From NCBI GenBank assembly GCA_032622095.1, contig CP136067.1:54599899-54663898 (forward strand): a stretch of DNA of 64,000 nucleotides, given 5' to 3'. A program made the position numbers and the translations under genes. Positions 12,476 through 23,540 of the stretch are shown in pieces. The notes under the pieces are model-generated. The model was given only the letters and a program-made list of their open reading frames with translations, was not told where the DNA came from and did no database searches. This DNA is from Siphonodentalium dalli. Taxonomy: Eukaryota; Mollusca; Scaphopoda; Gadilida; Siphonodentaliidae. Position 1 is the first letter of the stretch. The number at the start of each line of letters is the position of its first letter.

Positions 12476-14559
12476 TGTTCCACGCAGAAGCAAGAGGAAG
12501 CCACCTCAAATATACTGCACATCAGAAGATATTATTAGAGAACACTCTTTATTGTTGCATGCAGCAGAGAAAATGGAACCTATTTTTGTGATTTGAGTTG
12601 ATATAACTTGATTTGCCCCAATAAGTCTTTCTGAGCCATATAAAGTCTGTATACAAGTATTTCGTGTATTTGTTGACCCACTTGGATCTCCAGAATATGA
12701 CAGAAGTATGCCGCTATTAACTTTGAAAGGACCCAAAGCACTTGTAGTGGGTAAATGTGCAAAAAATGTAGAAGTCCACAAAGAAGAACATGGTGAAATA
12801 GATAACCTTTGTTCTTAATATTCATTAATGACAGTTCTCCAATAATGCAATATCGCATGTTGAAACCATTGTTATGGTAATAAAACTATTACATGGCAAT
12901 TCTCCCGTTACCTGCGTTACATCTGAACAACTTTTTTGACATTTGACACCTTACAACTGCCATACTAATATTTAATATGTGGAATAATTTTATTTTTCCA
13001 ATGACAAATCAGCTCATCTTTGATGCCGATCTTCATTCAACTCATTATCGGTCAATTCTTCAGGTTTATATCCTGGCAATATTTGTTACATATGTTACAC
13101 AGAAATGCATTTTTTGGGACCACGTGTCTTTGAATGGATTTTTCTCTGAATTCTCCAAGTGTCAACTTATGATAGTAATCATGGATTGGGGAAGAATAAT
13201 AATGTTTTGAGGTCAGAGAAAGCCAAATTATTTGTGATAGGATTGATTATGCAGCGTTACGTGCATTACAATTTGTATTTTTTTACATGCGTTATATGTT
13301 CAAATCAAAGTGATAGTTGTGAAATGTTTCAACTTAGAAAAGAAGATTTCCTATATGATGTCTTTGAATAACTCATTCTTAAAATGATTGAAGTGTTTTT
13401 GAAGTATTTAGATGACTGCAATTTCAATAACACATGCATCATAATTTTTGTGGTTGATTCTTTCACAATATACATATAGTGAGATCAGGACAAACTACGT
13501 CAGCCTCAGACTGCAACTTATCTGAGTAGTCCAAATGCATCAATAAAATAAATTGAATTTCAAGATCAAAATTAATCATCCAAAGTGTATTCTGGCTGAA
13601 CAACTTGTTTAACAACAGATGTTATTATTGTCTGGTAATGGTATTCAAAACTAGCCACACCAAATTCACAAGTAGGGTGATTCCCATTCTAAGAACGATA
13701 ATGTAATTAACTAATTATATTGTACCCCCCCCCCCCCCCCCCACATTATTCAGCCCTTCATGACAACAAGGCTGATTAGGCAAAATAAACATTAAGTTAA
13801 TTTTTGCTATCAATATGTAAGAACTCATAGTAAAGATAGTGACCATTCCTAATGATAATTAATGTCTGACACGCATTCATTATCGATCCTTTATCAAACC
13901 CATTACCAGTGAGTCTAATTTCACATGACTCTCTTTAACCTTATTCACAAATTTGTCTAATAAAAGCTTGCTAATTCAGGAACAGAATGCATTATGTCTT
14001 GATGCATAATCACCATTTTGTTATTAAATAGAGAAAGATTTAGATTCAATATCAATATGAATCAACATAGAATTCATATTGGAATTTAATTTCAAACAAT
14101 ACTGGTATGTAGTAACTAACCATTCGTAACCAAGTAGTAAGTTCAAATATTTTAGTCTGAATTTGATTTTCAGAATAATATTCAATGCTTTGACTTTTCC
14201 AAGGTTTACTGTCTATTATTGATTAAACTTTGGTATCTTATTGGACTAATTGGACTTTTATCTGTAATTCCACTGTAAAATTAATGTTTACATACCAATT
14301 GTTTTGACATGCAATATCTAATTATTGGAGAGATATTAGTAATCAATATAAGAACAAAGTCATTTTATTTTTCATGTATTAGTTGATGTTAGTTGTTTTA
14401 CAGACTTTTATGTTATTTCACATGAACCCTCTTTGAAGGCGTTGAGTCCCTTTAATTTGAGACTTCAAGATTATAAATGTCATTGTTTCATTTGCTGAAC
14501 AAACAAGGACATTGTGAAGTTTGTTATGATAAATATATATGGACGATTGTATTTTTCAG
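12476..14559. other. ROPN1L-like intron 2, right part; contains a C18 run
   Basis: AT-rich intron sequence with no recognised feature except an 18-base cytosine run at 13725-13742. It ends in acceptor atttttcag at 14551-14559. Confidence 0.5.
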
Positions 14560-14721
14560 TTGGGTCCTAAGAAAGTTGCACCACTCACAGTGGTGGAAGA
14601 AAAATGGCTTGATCTAGCACTTCCAAAGGAGCAGTTTGATGACTTAGTGAGGATTGGCAGCTTCGGGGGAGACGTTGAATGGAACAAGTTCTTCTCATTA
14701 GCCTGCTCTACATTAGGAGAG
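14560..14721 (+). CDS. ROPN1L: Ropporin-1-like protein, coding exon 3 (residues 88-141)
   Basis: 54 complete codons between acceptor atttttcag and donor GTATGC at 14722 (phase 0 at both ends). The product reads LGPKKVAPLTVVEEKWLDLA then LPKEQFDDLVRIGSFGGDVE and WNKFFSLACSTLGE, corresponding to the ropporin core with conserved LPKE, W-x-x-F and CS-x-LG positions. Extending past the donor gives the palindromic repeat at 14752, not conserved protein. Confidence 0.92.
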
Positions 14722-14751
14722 GTATGCAAGCCTGAAAATAGTGTCTGGGAT

Positions 14752-15039
14752 TTGCAGAATGAGGTTCCCAGAGGGTGAATTTAATGACGCTATCATGCAT
14801 GGCGGGAAACCCCCTGGGACCTCTTTCTGCTTAGACCTCATCTTCTGGAAAGTATCTATAGTCTCAAAAAAAAAAATTCCCTTCTGTTCAGTTTCTATAT
14901 CCCCTATTATTTACAGAAGATAAAATGCATAATTGACGTGACTAATGCAGAATGAGGCCTAAGCAGAATGAGGACCGAAGAGGGTGTGGGATAGCATCAC
15001 TAAATTCACCCGCTGGGGACCTCATTCTGCAAATGACAG
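14752..15039. repeat. Palindromic repeat family C ('GAGGTCCCCAGAGGGTGAATTT'-like), copy 1
   Basis: Left words TGCAGAATGAGGTTCCCAGA and GGGTGAATTTAATGACGC are mirrored by GCATCACTAAATTCACCC and GGGGACCTCATTCTGCAA. The copy holds extra internal sequence (14850-14950). It starts 30 bp after the exon 3 donor. Other copies lie at 20738-20935, 23225-23345, 46150-46300 and 46432-46560. Confidence 0.7.
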
Positions 15040-15069
15040 AAAGTCTGAGTTTAGTGTGCCTGTCATCCA

Positions 15070-15195
15070 TCTCATCACCCCCCCCCCCCCAATCCATGCA
15101 CATTTTTTATTATACCCCCACCTTTCAAAGAAAAATGGGGGGGGGGGGGGGTATACTGGATTGACTCCATCCGTTTGTTTTGATACAATGGTTTC
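15070..15195. repeat. Poly-C / poly-G repeat with 'TATACCCCC...GGGTATACTGG' ends
   Basis: C run near 15077-15090 and G run near 15136-15152, with TTATACCCCCACC and GGGGGTATACTGGATTGACT between and after. Related sequence lies at 19990-20130 and 46030-46080, so this is a dispersed repeat, often adjacent to family C. Confidence 0.6.
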
Positions 15196-16117
15196 GGTTT
15201 GATACAATATCGACCGTACCCGAGCGACATTATTCTGTCCCAAATGTCACACGTTTTTTTTATGTATATGTTTCCTTGCCTAATGTTGTCAAATTATTGG
15301 CCTCTATGAACCATAATGTGTTCGAACATGTCAATCATGTTGTTATTATCGTAAGTGACCGTTTTTTTTCTTTTTCCAACAGCCGTGTGGTGCTGACAAA
15401 AAATATGCCCTGTTTGGCGCTATTTTATGTGTTTCAATGAGACACCCAATTAACAGTTTAACATATCCAGCACACATGAACCCATCTATGCATGACTGCT
15501 TGAACTTATGTTTAACTTTTATTCCATTCGGGAATAAATATTTTTAAGCCACCATCAAGGCGAGTCTTGTGACGTAAATATGCTTTCATTCAAGCAATAT
15601 TCTCTTTCGCACTATTTCTTCATCTCCACAAATCCGTATTAGCAACCTATTTTTAGAATGCAAAACATGGTTCCATGGTGGGCAAAATTATGTTGCATTG
15701 GTGATGGGGGCGCATGCTGGGATTAATTTAGTTTTGTCATGTCGGTAACAGTAATCATTCCGTGTTTTAAATGTTTTATTTATGTCAATTCTCATCTGCA
15801 TTAGTACACTGCACTTACCTGAATATATGGATTGGCAGAACCAGTTGTTAAGAGCGTACTGTTGATGGGAACTGAGTGGAGAGACCAAGGGTGGGTATAG
15901 CCGAGGACCTGATGTGAAGATGCCTCGCTGACCTAATTATGACACAGAAATATTAATAATGCAGGCAGTGTGTCGTTTTATGCTTCCTGAATCCCAAGTT
16001 CCAGTTGACCATGATGTTTCTGCACTGATTTTGTGCAAATACACAGCTCTGTCAGTTGATTCAGTAGTTCAAAATACACATAATACCTAAAGCTAAATAA
16101 CAATACGTAGTATTTCA
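15196..16117. other. ROPN1L-like intron 3, no feature recognised
   Basis: Intronic sequence without exon, RNA or repeat signature that I can support. Confidence 0.4.
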
Positions 16118-16208
16118 CAGTCCTCGAAATGGACCACAACAATAAGCAATGCTATAATGCCACAGCAATAAACTTGGCATGGAACATTTTTCCTAATTTC
16201 GAGGGCTG
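16118..16208. mobile_element. 91-bp hAT-like mini-element
   Basis: CAGTCCTCGAAAT at the left is mirrored by ATTTCGAGGGCTG at the right. The CAG...CTG ends suggest hAT, but flanking 8-mers do not match well. Similar words (CATGGCAATGC, CAATTTCGAGG) recur at about 18440-18470. Confidence 0.45.
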
Positions 16209-16329
16209 AGTTCACAATTTATACCGAATCTTGGCACATTGAGCTCTCCACTCAACAGATATATGCAATCTATAAATTTAAAAAACGAAAACCGAGAGTC
16301 AACTATTTTAGTCAAAACCGAAAGAGTCA

Positions 16330-16860
16330 AAATTTCAAAAATTTTGTCCCTCCATGCAGATATCTCAGCCATGGTTTATCAGATATGAATTTAATTTTGT
16401 TTGGAGGTTCACCATCATGACTGCTTTGAAAGGAGGGGCAAATGACGTTGTTTACATTTTCCATTCTAGAGTTATGATTTTTTTTTTAATCTGGAAATCA
16501 TGTTTTTTTTTTTGTCCCCATCCGCGTAGATAACTCAGCCATGGGTTATTGGATCTGAATGAAGATTGGTATGGAGGTTCGCCATCATGACTGCTTTCAA
16601 AAGAGTGCACAAGGACCTTGTTTTAAAGTTTTTCGCCTGAGTTATGGCCCTTCGTTCATCAGTTTTATGATTTGATAACTCCAACAAAGATGAACCTATT
16701 TCAATAAATTTTGGTATACAAGTTGCTTGCCACACTGCTTTTTCATATTAGTATGAAAATCAGGTTTACCCTGAACTTTTTGCCTGAGTTATGGCACTTA
16801 GTTTGTCAATTTGTTCACAATTTTTTTCCATCCGGCTCTTCTGATGTTTTTTAACCATTA
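16330..16860. repeat. Degenerate dispersed repeat, 'ATCTCAGCCATGG' family, copy 2
   Basis: Two to three imperfect units match the 4385-4830 repeat: gcagatatctcagccatgg, ggatctgaatgaa, ggttcgccatcatgactgct, and gagttatggccctt. It lies in intron 3. Confidence 0.6.
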
Positions 16861-17118
16861 TTTGGTAGTTTCATGTTAAGATAATGGAAAATTTTATGGA
16901 CGCTCTGTTTCTAATTCCAGAATTCTGATCAATACAAATGACACTGTTTTTGTTGGAGCCCAAACATAGTTGTATATTTTATGACATCAATGTGTCTTTC
17001 TGGGATATATAATGCCCATAGATACAGGAATATTTCAAAAGTAAATATTATCAGGTGTATTTTGGAGCGCAAACTTCCATGTGACTTTAATATGCTGATG
17101 AAATTCCTCTTTTTCCAG

Positions 17119-17294
17119 AACATCACAGATGCAATGAAGACTGTTTGTGAGATATTAACTGCCGATGCTGAAGGCGGCCCTGCAAGAATACCATTCCCTC
17201 TGTTCAAAGAACTCTACACATATCTAGCTCAAATAGATGGCGAGATATCACAGCAACAGATCAATGAAGTCATCAACTATTTGAATTATGATGT
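17119..17294 (+). CDS. ROPN1L: Ropporin-1-like protein, coding exon 4 (residues 142-199 plus split codon 200)
   Basis: Acceptor tttttccag ends at 17118 and donor GTAAGT begins at 17295. The exon reads NITDAMKTVCEILTADAEGG, PARIPFPLFKELYTYLAQID, then GEISQQQINEVINYLNYD. EGGPARIPF is the strongest ropporin signature in the C-terminal half. Two bases (GT) remain for codon 200. The in-frame TAA just after GTG belongs to the donor, so reading on without splicing would wrongly end the protein here. Confidence 0.93.
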
Positions 17295-17580
17295 GTAAGT
17301 ATAGCTGCAACACTAAGATAGGGAGTTAGCAAGGTTCAGGTACATGTATGTGCAACCGGTGTTGCTATTTGAGTTAGGTGATATTTGCAATTGCATGTAC
17401 AATCATTCAGTTCAGATTTTTCTGTTTCTTAGTTATCATGTAACAAAAAATGTAGCAAAGGGGAATAACTCAATATTCCACTTTAAGTGAAAAAAGAGTT
17501 ATATTCTCCTTTGTAGTCAACTAGCCTTATTGGAACTGAATACCAAGTGGGTTGTGTGACAATCGGATTATCCTCTCTAC
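17295..17580. other. ROPN1L-like intron 4, left part
   Basis: Intron sequence from the donor GTAAGT to the hAT element target site; no feature recognised. Confidence 0.4.
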
Positions 17581-17992
17581 TAGTTATGTGCAGTTTTGAA
17601 ATCTCATTTTGGTTTTGGTTTTGTTATGGTTTTTGTAGAGAAACCAGGTTTTGGTTTCGGTTATGGTTTTACTCAATGACTATATGCATAGAGCAGATGG
17701 TATAATATATGGCATAATATTTCCAGCCATTTTGCAGTTATTTCCATAGTCTATGTGGCAGTATACATGTATCATTATCGCCCATATGACACCCAGATGT
17801 TCAAATTGAAACTGCTCTAATGTGGTAAATAGCAGCTGACAAAAGCGTGCTCTAACCACACTTCTTGGAAAAGTGACCAGATGTGTCAGTTAATTGATAC
17901 CAGAAGAAGGTTTTATAGAATATATCGGTTGAAGTTTGGTTTTGAAATTAAACCAAAAGAAAACAGAAAAACCGTAAAACTGCACATCACTA
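17581..17992. mobile_element. hAT-type MITE with near-perfect 8-bp target duplication
   Basis: The ends are TAGTTATGTGCAGTTTT and the inverse AAAACTGCACATCACTA. Flanks are CTCTCTAC (17573-17580) and CACTCTAC (17993-18000), an 8-bp duplication with one mismatch, as expected for hAT. The interior is rich in GGTTTTGGTTTTGG-like tracts and encodes no transposase. It sits in intron 4. Confidence 0.75.
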
Positions 17993-18538
17993 CACTCTAC
18001 ACATTCCCTCTGAACCACTAAATTATGAGTGTTCCTACAGATGCATCTCTATGGTAATATCATGGCAAAAAGGCTGTACAATAATCTACTTGTCACCCAG
18101 AATTTGGCAGGAACTGCAAGCAATTACCAGCCTTCAAAATTAGGTACAAGAGCATTGCTAAGGCGTGGCAAAATACGCCTGTGGTAATTCCAACAAAGAG
18201 CAATAATTCTGGTGACAATTGGCATGCAGAACCAACTTGATAGTAAACCCACATACGAAATTTCATTCCATTCAGTTGTGACTATGTCATATTATCATCC
18301 GGAAACTAAAAGCGGACGGATGGACAGACCAACAACATAATACGTCCCATTTTTTTAAAACAGGCATATAAAAATGTCAGCAAAATTAATACTCTGCCAT
18401 GTTCGATTCCACATGTTGCCATGGCATTTCCCATGGCAATGCTTATTGCCATGGTCAATTTCGAGGAATATGTTTAATTTAAGTCATGAAGATTTATATA
18501 TCGCATGTATCTTAATTTGTACTGATTATATATTCCAG

Positions 18539-18608
18539 AGACAAACAAGAAGGATATGTTCAGCCAAGAAACTTCCTCAACTCAGAATGCCCAAAGCTAT
18601 CATGCTGA
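18539..18608 (+). CDS. ROPN1L: Ropporin-1-like protein, final coding exon (residues 200-222)
   Basis: Acceptor tattccag ends at 18538. The A completes codon 200 (GTA, Val), followed by DKQEGYVQPRNFLNSECPKL, SC and TGA at 18606-18608. GYVQPRNFLNSECPKL parallels the family's C-terminal G-hydrophobic-x-x-x-x-F motif, though the tail is shorter than in mammals. The 3' end is uncertain: the first downstream AATAAA I see is at 19259-19264, with others near 19455 and 19838. If one of these is used, the Tc1-type MITE at 18772-18988 lies in the 3' untranslated region. Confidence 0.85.
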
Positions 18609-18771
18609 TGACATCATCCTGAATCCTCATTTATGGTCATTTAATAATAGACGGTTTAATGTGATCATCGGATATAAATGTAAACAAACTGCATGAACAT
18701 CAAAGAAATTGATGTAAATGTTAAGTTTGCTGACATTTTATGACAGTCCAAACCCATGACCATATTGAATC

Positions 18772-18988
18772 TACAGTAATGCTCTAATAAATCGACTCCT
18801 TAACCACAGCAGAATTATGGGTAACTTTTCAGGATTTAGTCGGAAATATGGCTTTTTGTCATTCATCGGAAAGCTCTCGGCGAGAGCTTTCCGATGAATG
18901 GCAATTAGCCATATTTCCGACTAAATCCTGAAAAGTTACCCATAATTCTGCTGTGGCTAAGGAGTCGATTAATTAGAGCATTACTGTA
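18772..18988. mobile_element. Tc1/mariner-type foldback MITE, full copy
   Basis: A nearly perfect 217-bp palindrome: TACAGTAATGCTCTAAT... folding onto ...ATTAGAGCATTACTGTA, with centre CTCTCGGCGAGAG at about 18874-18886. TA duplicates flank CAGT ends. Arms include TCAGGATTTAGTCGGAAATA. Relatives lie at 3961-4131, 55655-55805 and 62127-62163. Transcribed, it would form a stem of about 100 bp. Confidence 0.85.
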
Positions 18989-19131
18989 CATGTTATTACT
19001 TAAAATTATTTACATACCTAAATTTATTTCAAATTCGAACTTGGGATGAGTTTATATGTCTTTTCTTTTCAATATTATATTAGACTGGTGTAAGTTGTCT
19101 ATTTCCACATGACTATCCCTTTGATTACTGA

Positions 19132-19252
19132 ATATTCCGCTGATGAGTAGTAACTTGATTGATTACCAAATACTTGCTGATGACTAGTAACTTGAATTGA
19201 TTAATGAATATTTGCTGATGAGTAGTAATGAATGATTAATGGATACTTGGTG
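19132..19252. repeat. Short tandem repeat, about 45 bp unit, 3 copies
   Basis: The word TGCTGATGAGTAGTAACTTG, with variants, recurs three times at about 19137, 19177 and 19214, each followed by gattgatta-like sequence. Confidence 0.6.
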
Positions 19253-19515
19253 AATTTTAATAAATAGCCTTAGGTTGTATGTAGAACTTATTATTTCAAC
19301 ATCTCTACAAATGAATGAACAAGAATTCTTTCATTTGTAGGGATGTTCGCCTAATAGTTCAACAAACAGCAAATGCCAATTATAGCTTCAATGGCCATTA
19401 GAGGTGTAGTAATCATCACCATGTTAAATTCTGTGTCTGGTGGGACAGACTTGAAAATAAAATAAAGATATGGGTCTGTTCCAATTCTACTCCAGCTGGA
19501 TGTTGTGCCACCATC

Positions 19516-19781
19516 TTAACCCTTTCTTTACTAATGGATTCTCCCATTCAGTTATGCAACTATCTATTGGAATGTTACATTATTCATGAAAAATGAGCCA
19601 ACTACAGACAGGCAAAATGATAATACATGTTCAGAAAGATTTATAATTATTGGTGAGATATGTTCAGATAATAAGTTCAACAAACGAACTCATTCAGGAT
19701 ATGAAAGCAGACCTATGGTTGTTTGTTGAACATTTCCTGAGGGACTACTCATCAATTAGTATTTAGTAAAGAAAGGGTTAA
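19516..19781. mobile_element. piggyBac-type MITE, family B, intact ends
   Basis: TTAACCCTTTCTTTACTAA at 19516-19534 is exactly mirrored at 19763-19781. TTAA target plus CCCTTTC termini indicate piggyBac mobilisation. 266 bp, no coding capacity. Degraded family members lie at 9358, 26060-26283 (right end), 52242 (left end) and about 62040-62085. Confidence 0.82.
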
Positions 19782-20737
19782 ACTTCCAATAGTATGTTAA
19801 TGAGATGTGTCACTATCTCTGTGATTTGTCTGAAAGTTGAATAAATTGTTTTAACTTTGTGTGTATTGTGTACATAAGTTGTATTTAAAATGATAATTGC
19901 TGTAATGGAAACCACATACACATAATAAATGTGGTTTTATTCATATGCTCTTCTCATTTATTCTTCAAATTTAGGTTGTTGGGATCAACCCTCCATATAT
20001 TTATACCCCAGGCCACAAAGGGAATGGTGGGTATGCTGGATTACATGTGTTGGGTCCTCCGACCATCCGTCTGGGCATCTGCATGGCTTCTCAGTTCAAC
20101 GATATATCGATATATTTCTATTTATCATATCGCTATCGAGTTAAAATGGAAATATCGAGTTCGACTTTATATTTAATGTAAACTTTGAAATGAAGTGGCC
20201 ATCAATTTCGGCAACATTGTGCATGAGTATTCTGAGGGAATGGTGTCTTGCTGCATAAACAACCACACATGCATCGAGGGTGAGACAAATAGTCATGCAC
20301 ATCACTAAAGGCATTACAACTAATTTTAATAGTGTGACAAGAAGTGCTTCTCATTCAGTAATGTAGTATGCTGATTAAAACCCATTATGGTGTAAGCAAT
20401 GTCTTCACATATTGGTTTTTGTGGGGCATAATCATATTCTTTATGACCGATGTTGGAGTTTTCCTAGTGTAGACATTTTCATTATATAAATGGCAGACAT
20501 ATGAAATTTCACTTAGGCTTTACTTTCAATTACAAGAGGAAGTGACAGACAGATGCTATGTTCAGAGGGAAACAACACAAACTAATATTCGTCTTTGGCT
20601 TTTCTTGGATGCAACTGTTTTCGTAAGTTCACGATTTCAGATTATCAATATTTGCCCATATCGTGATGATAAAATGGATATCCTATCGACATTGTAAAAC
20701 CCCAGGCATCTGTTCTTCATCCATTTGTTTGGGAATC
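19782..20737. other. Intergenic, with a 'TATACCCC...GGGTATGCTGG' repeat copy
   Basis: A copy of the 15.1-kb repeat (atttataccccaggccacaa, aatggtgggtatgctgga) spans about 19990-20130. I see nothing else supported. Confidence 0.45.
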
Positions 20738-20935
20738 CAACAATCCAGATCAGGCCTCAAACTATGGTGCTGGACACTTACATAATGAGGTCCCCAGAGG
20801 GTGAATTTAGTGACGCTACCCTGTACAGTGGGCTAGCATCACCAAATTCACCCTCTGGGAACCTCATTCTGCTTGGTCCTCATCTTCTCTGGAAGTATCT
20901 TTATTATCAAATTAACATGTTTTTAGCTCAACTTG
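20738..20935. repeat. Palindromic repeat family C, copy 2
   Basis: Starts near aggcctcaaactatgg and contains AATGAGGTCCCCAGAGGGTG mirrored by CACCCTCTGGGAACCTCATT. The central words GACGCTACCC and GGGCTAGCATC also mirror. Confidence 0.7.
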
Positions 20936-22990
20936 GGAATGTCAATTTTGAGCTTTTGCCATGGGTTGATGTCCATCCGTCAGTCAACAATTTCCTTTGG
21001 CACACCCTACATGCCACATCCCTCATCCTATCATCACCAAACGTCATACGGATCTTCGGGGTGACCTCAAGATGGAATCCATAAATTTTTTCCGAAATTC
21101 ATTAGAAAACATGGCCTGCTTATTTGGGGTGACCTCTATTTGGAAGCCATCAATTTTTTCCAAAATTTGTTAGAAAACATGGCCACTAGCAGCCATCTTG
21201 GATTTCAAATTGAATCCATCGGCACACCCTGCATCCCACATTTATTAATGAAATGTTTGGAAAATTTACAGGCTGTTTAGGATCACCTCTAGATGGGAGC
21301 TATTGAATTTGAATTATTTTCGATGAAAAACATGGCCAATCGTCAGCCATCTTGAATTTTACTCTCTCTATATAATGACAAAATCCTTTGGCACACCCTA
21401 CAGACCACATCCCTCATCCTGTCATCATCAAACTATATATGGATCTTCAGGGTGCCTCTAGATGGGAGCCATTAATATTTTTTAATTTTACTCTTTGTAT
21501 GACTATATGCGTTGGCACACCCCACAGACCTCATCACCGATCACCAGCAAACTTTATATTGATCTTCAGGGTTACCTCTAGATGGGAGCCATAGATTTTT
21601 TTCTGAAATTTGTTGAAAAACATGGCTGCCAGCTGCCATCTTGGATTTTACTCTTTGTTAGTCAACTTTACAACGTAAAGTTTGAGCTATTGCCATGAGT
21701 TGGCATCCGTCCTCCCGTGCATGCATCAATAATTTCCTTCGGCATGCCCTACATGCCGCATCCCTTATCCGACCTTCACCAAACTTCATATGTAGCTTCA
21801 GAATGACCTATAGATGGGAGCTATGAAATTTTTCGGAATTTCGATGAAAAACATGGCCGCCAGCAGCCATCTTGGATTTCAAATTTGAATCCATCGGCAT
21901 ACCCTACAGCTCGTATTTATGGCCGGATCATTTTAAAATGTTGCAGGCACAATTGTGATCACCTGTAGATGGGAGCTATCAAATTTGAATGATATTTACT
22001 CTTTGTATGACTAAATTCTTCGGCACACCCAATAGGCCACATCTCTCATCTGATTGTCACCAAACATATGTTTCTTCGTGGTGACCTCTAGATGGGAGCC
22101 TCCTATTTTGACCAAATTTTTTTTTAAACATGGCCACAGCAGCCATCTTGGATTACAAATTTGAATCCATCGGCACACCCTGCATTTATTGGAGAAATGA
22201 TTTGAAAATTTACAGGCATGTTTAGAATCACCTCTAAACAGGAGCTATAAAATTTGAACAATTTTAGATGAAACACATGGACGCTGGCAACCATCTTGGA
22301 TTTTACTCTTGCATGACTAAATCCTTTGGCACACCCTACAGACCACATTCCTCATATTGATGATCACCAAACTTCATATGGATCTTCGGGGTGACCTCTA
22401 GATGGGAGCCTCCTATTTTGACCAAAATTCGTTGAAAAACAAGGCTGCCAGCGGCCATCTTGGAATTTACTCTTTGTATAAACTTTGGCGCTCCCTACAG
22501 ACCACATCCCTCATCCGATCATCACCAAACTTCATATGGATTTTCGGGGTGACCTCCAGCAGCAAAAAATTAACTTCTTCCCAAGTTGAGCTACAGTGTC
22601 ATTGATACTTTCATATGATTAAATCCTTCGGCACAGACCACATCCCTCATCCTCTCACCAGCAAACTTTATATGGATCTTGGGGGTGACCTCTAGATGGG
22701 AGCCATCAATTTTTTTCCGAAATTTGTTGAAAAAACATGGCTGCCAGCAGCCATCTTGGATTTTATTCTTTGTATGACTAAATCCTTCAGCACACCCTAA
22801 AGTCCACTTCCCTCGTCATCTCATCAGCAAACTTTATATGGATCTTGAGGGTGACCTCTAGATGGGAGGCATAAATTTTTTCCGAAATTTGTTGGAAAAA
22901 CATGGCTGCCAGTGGCCATCTTCGATTTTACTCTTTGTATGACTAAATCTTTCAGCACACCCAACTGGCCACATATTGATGATAGTTGTT
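20936..22990. repeat. Decayed tandem array, two alternating unit types
   Basis: About 13 anchors of GGTGACCTCTAGATGGGAGC, with variants, run from 21059 to 22850, mostly 120-165 bp apart. Type A units read TTCGGCACACCCTACAGACC, CATCCCTCATCC, ACCAAACTTCATATGGATCT. Type B units read CCATCGGCACACCCTGCAT, GGAGAAATG, TTTACAGGC. Both share AAACATGGCTGCCAGCAGCC and ATCTTGGATTTTACTCTTTG. A and B often alternate, implying an ancestral unit near 280-300 bp. Related sequence recurs at 48129-49330. Confidence 0.75.
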
Positions 22991-23224
22991 TTGCAGACTT
23001 TAATGTTATTTTGCAAGAACCCACTTCAAAAGTCTTTAACCAAAACTATTGAACATCTACGAGTTCAAAAGGATGAAATATTCCATGTTGTCACCACTAA
23101 AGGGTTTTCCCTTCAGAATGACATCACCGCCCAAGTTTCGCATTAACAAATTCCACACAACTATCTTCTGATTGGCTTCAGCTGACTCTGTTGTATTATG
23201 TTTTGAAAGTAATGGCCAGGCCTC

Positions 23225-23345
23225 AACATATGGTGCTGGTCATTTACAGAATGACTTCCTCAGAGGGTGAATTTAGTGACAACACCCTACAGCATCACTA
23301 AATTCATCCTCAGTGGGGACCTCATCTGCTATGGGAGATCTTGAC
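23225..23345. repeat. Palindromic repeat family C, copy 3
   Basis: AGAATGACTTCCTCAGAGGG and GTGAATTTAGTGA are mirrored by TCACTAAATTCATCCTCAGT and GGGGACCTCAT. It is shorter and more decayed than copy 2. Confidence 0.6.
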
Positions 23346-23435
23346 ACAGATTTTAGATGGTGATGTGCACCCATTGGACACCTGGATTATGCTTTGTGCC
23401 ATCTGCTCTTTTGGGGATATAGAGAAATTAAAATG

Positions 23436-23540
23436 AAACAAGACAGTCAATGACTGGAGGGCTCACCTGACCGTAAAGACTGAGAAGACTGGGACTCTGA
23501 AGACTCTGTATTCAGTACTTGTCAAATCATGTGGCTAACA
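23436..23540. repeat. Repeat D head ('ACAAGACAGTCAATGACTG')
   Basis: ACAAGACAGTCAATGACTGG, GGCTCACC, GTAAAGACTGAGAAGACTGG and GACTCTGAAGAC match the heads at 42021 and 43587. The associated body sequence may continue, interrupted, to 26040. Confidence 0.6.

Noticed and set aside
18390-18425. GTTCGATTCC resembling a tRNA B box
   Set aside because: No A box or cloverleaf at the right distance upstream; no tRNA gene supported.
19132-19252. CTGATGAG words suggesting a hammerhead ribozyme
   Set aside because: No GAAA core or third stem in the required positions; the words are units of a short tandem repeat.
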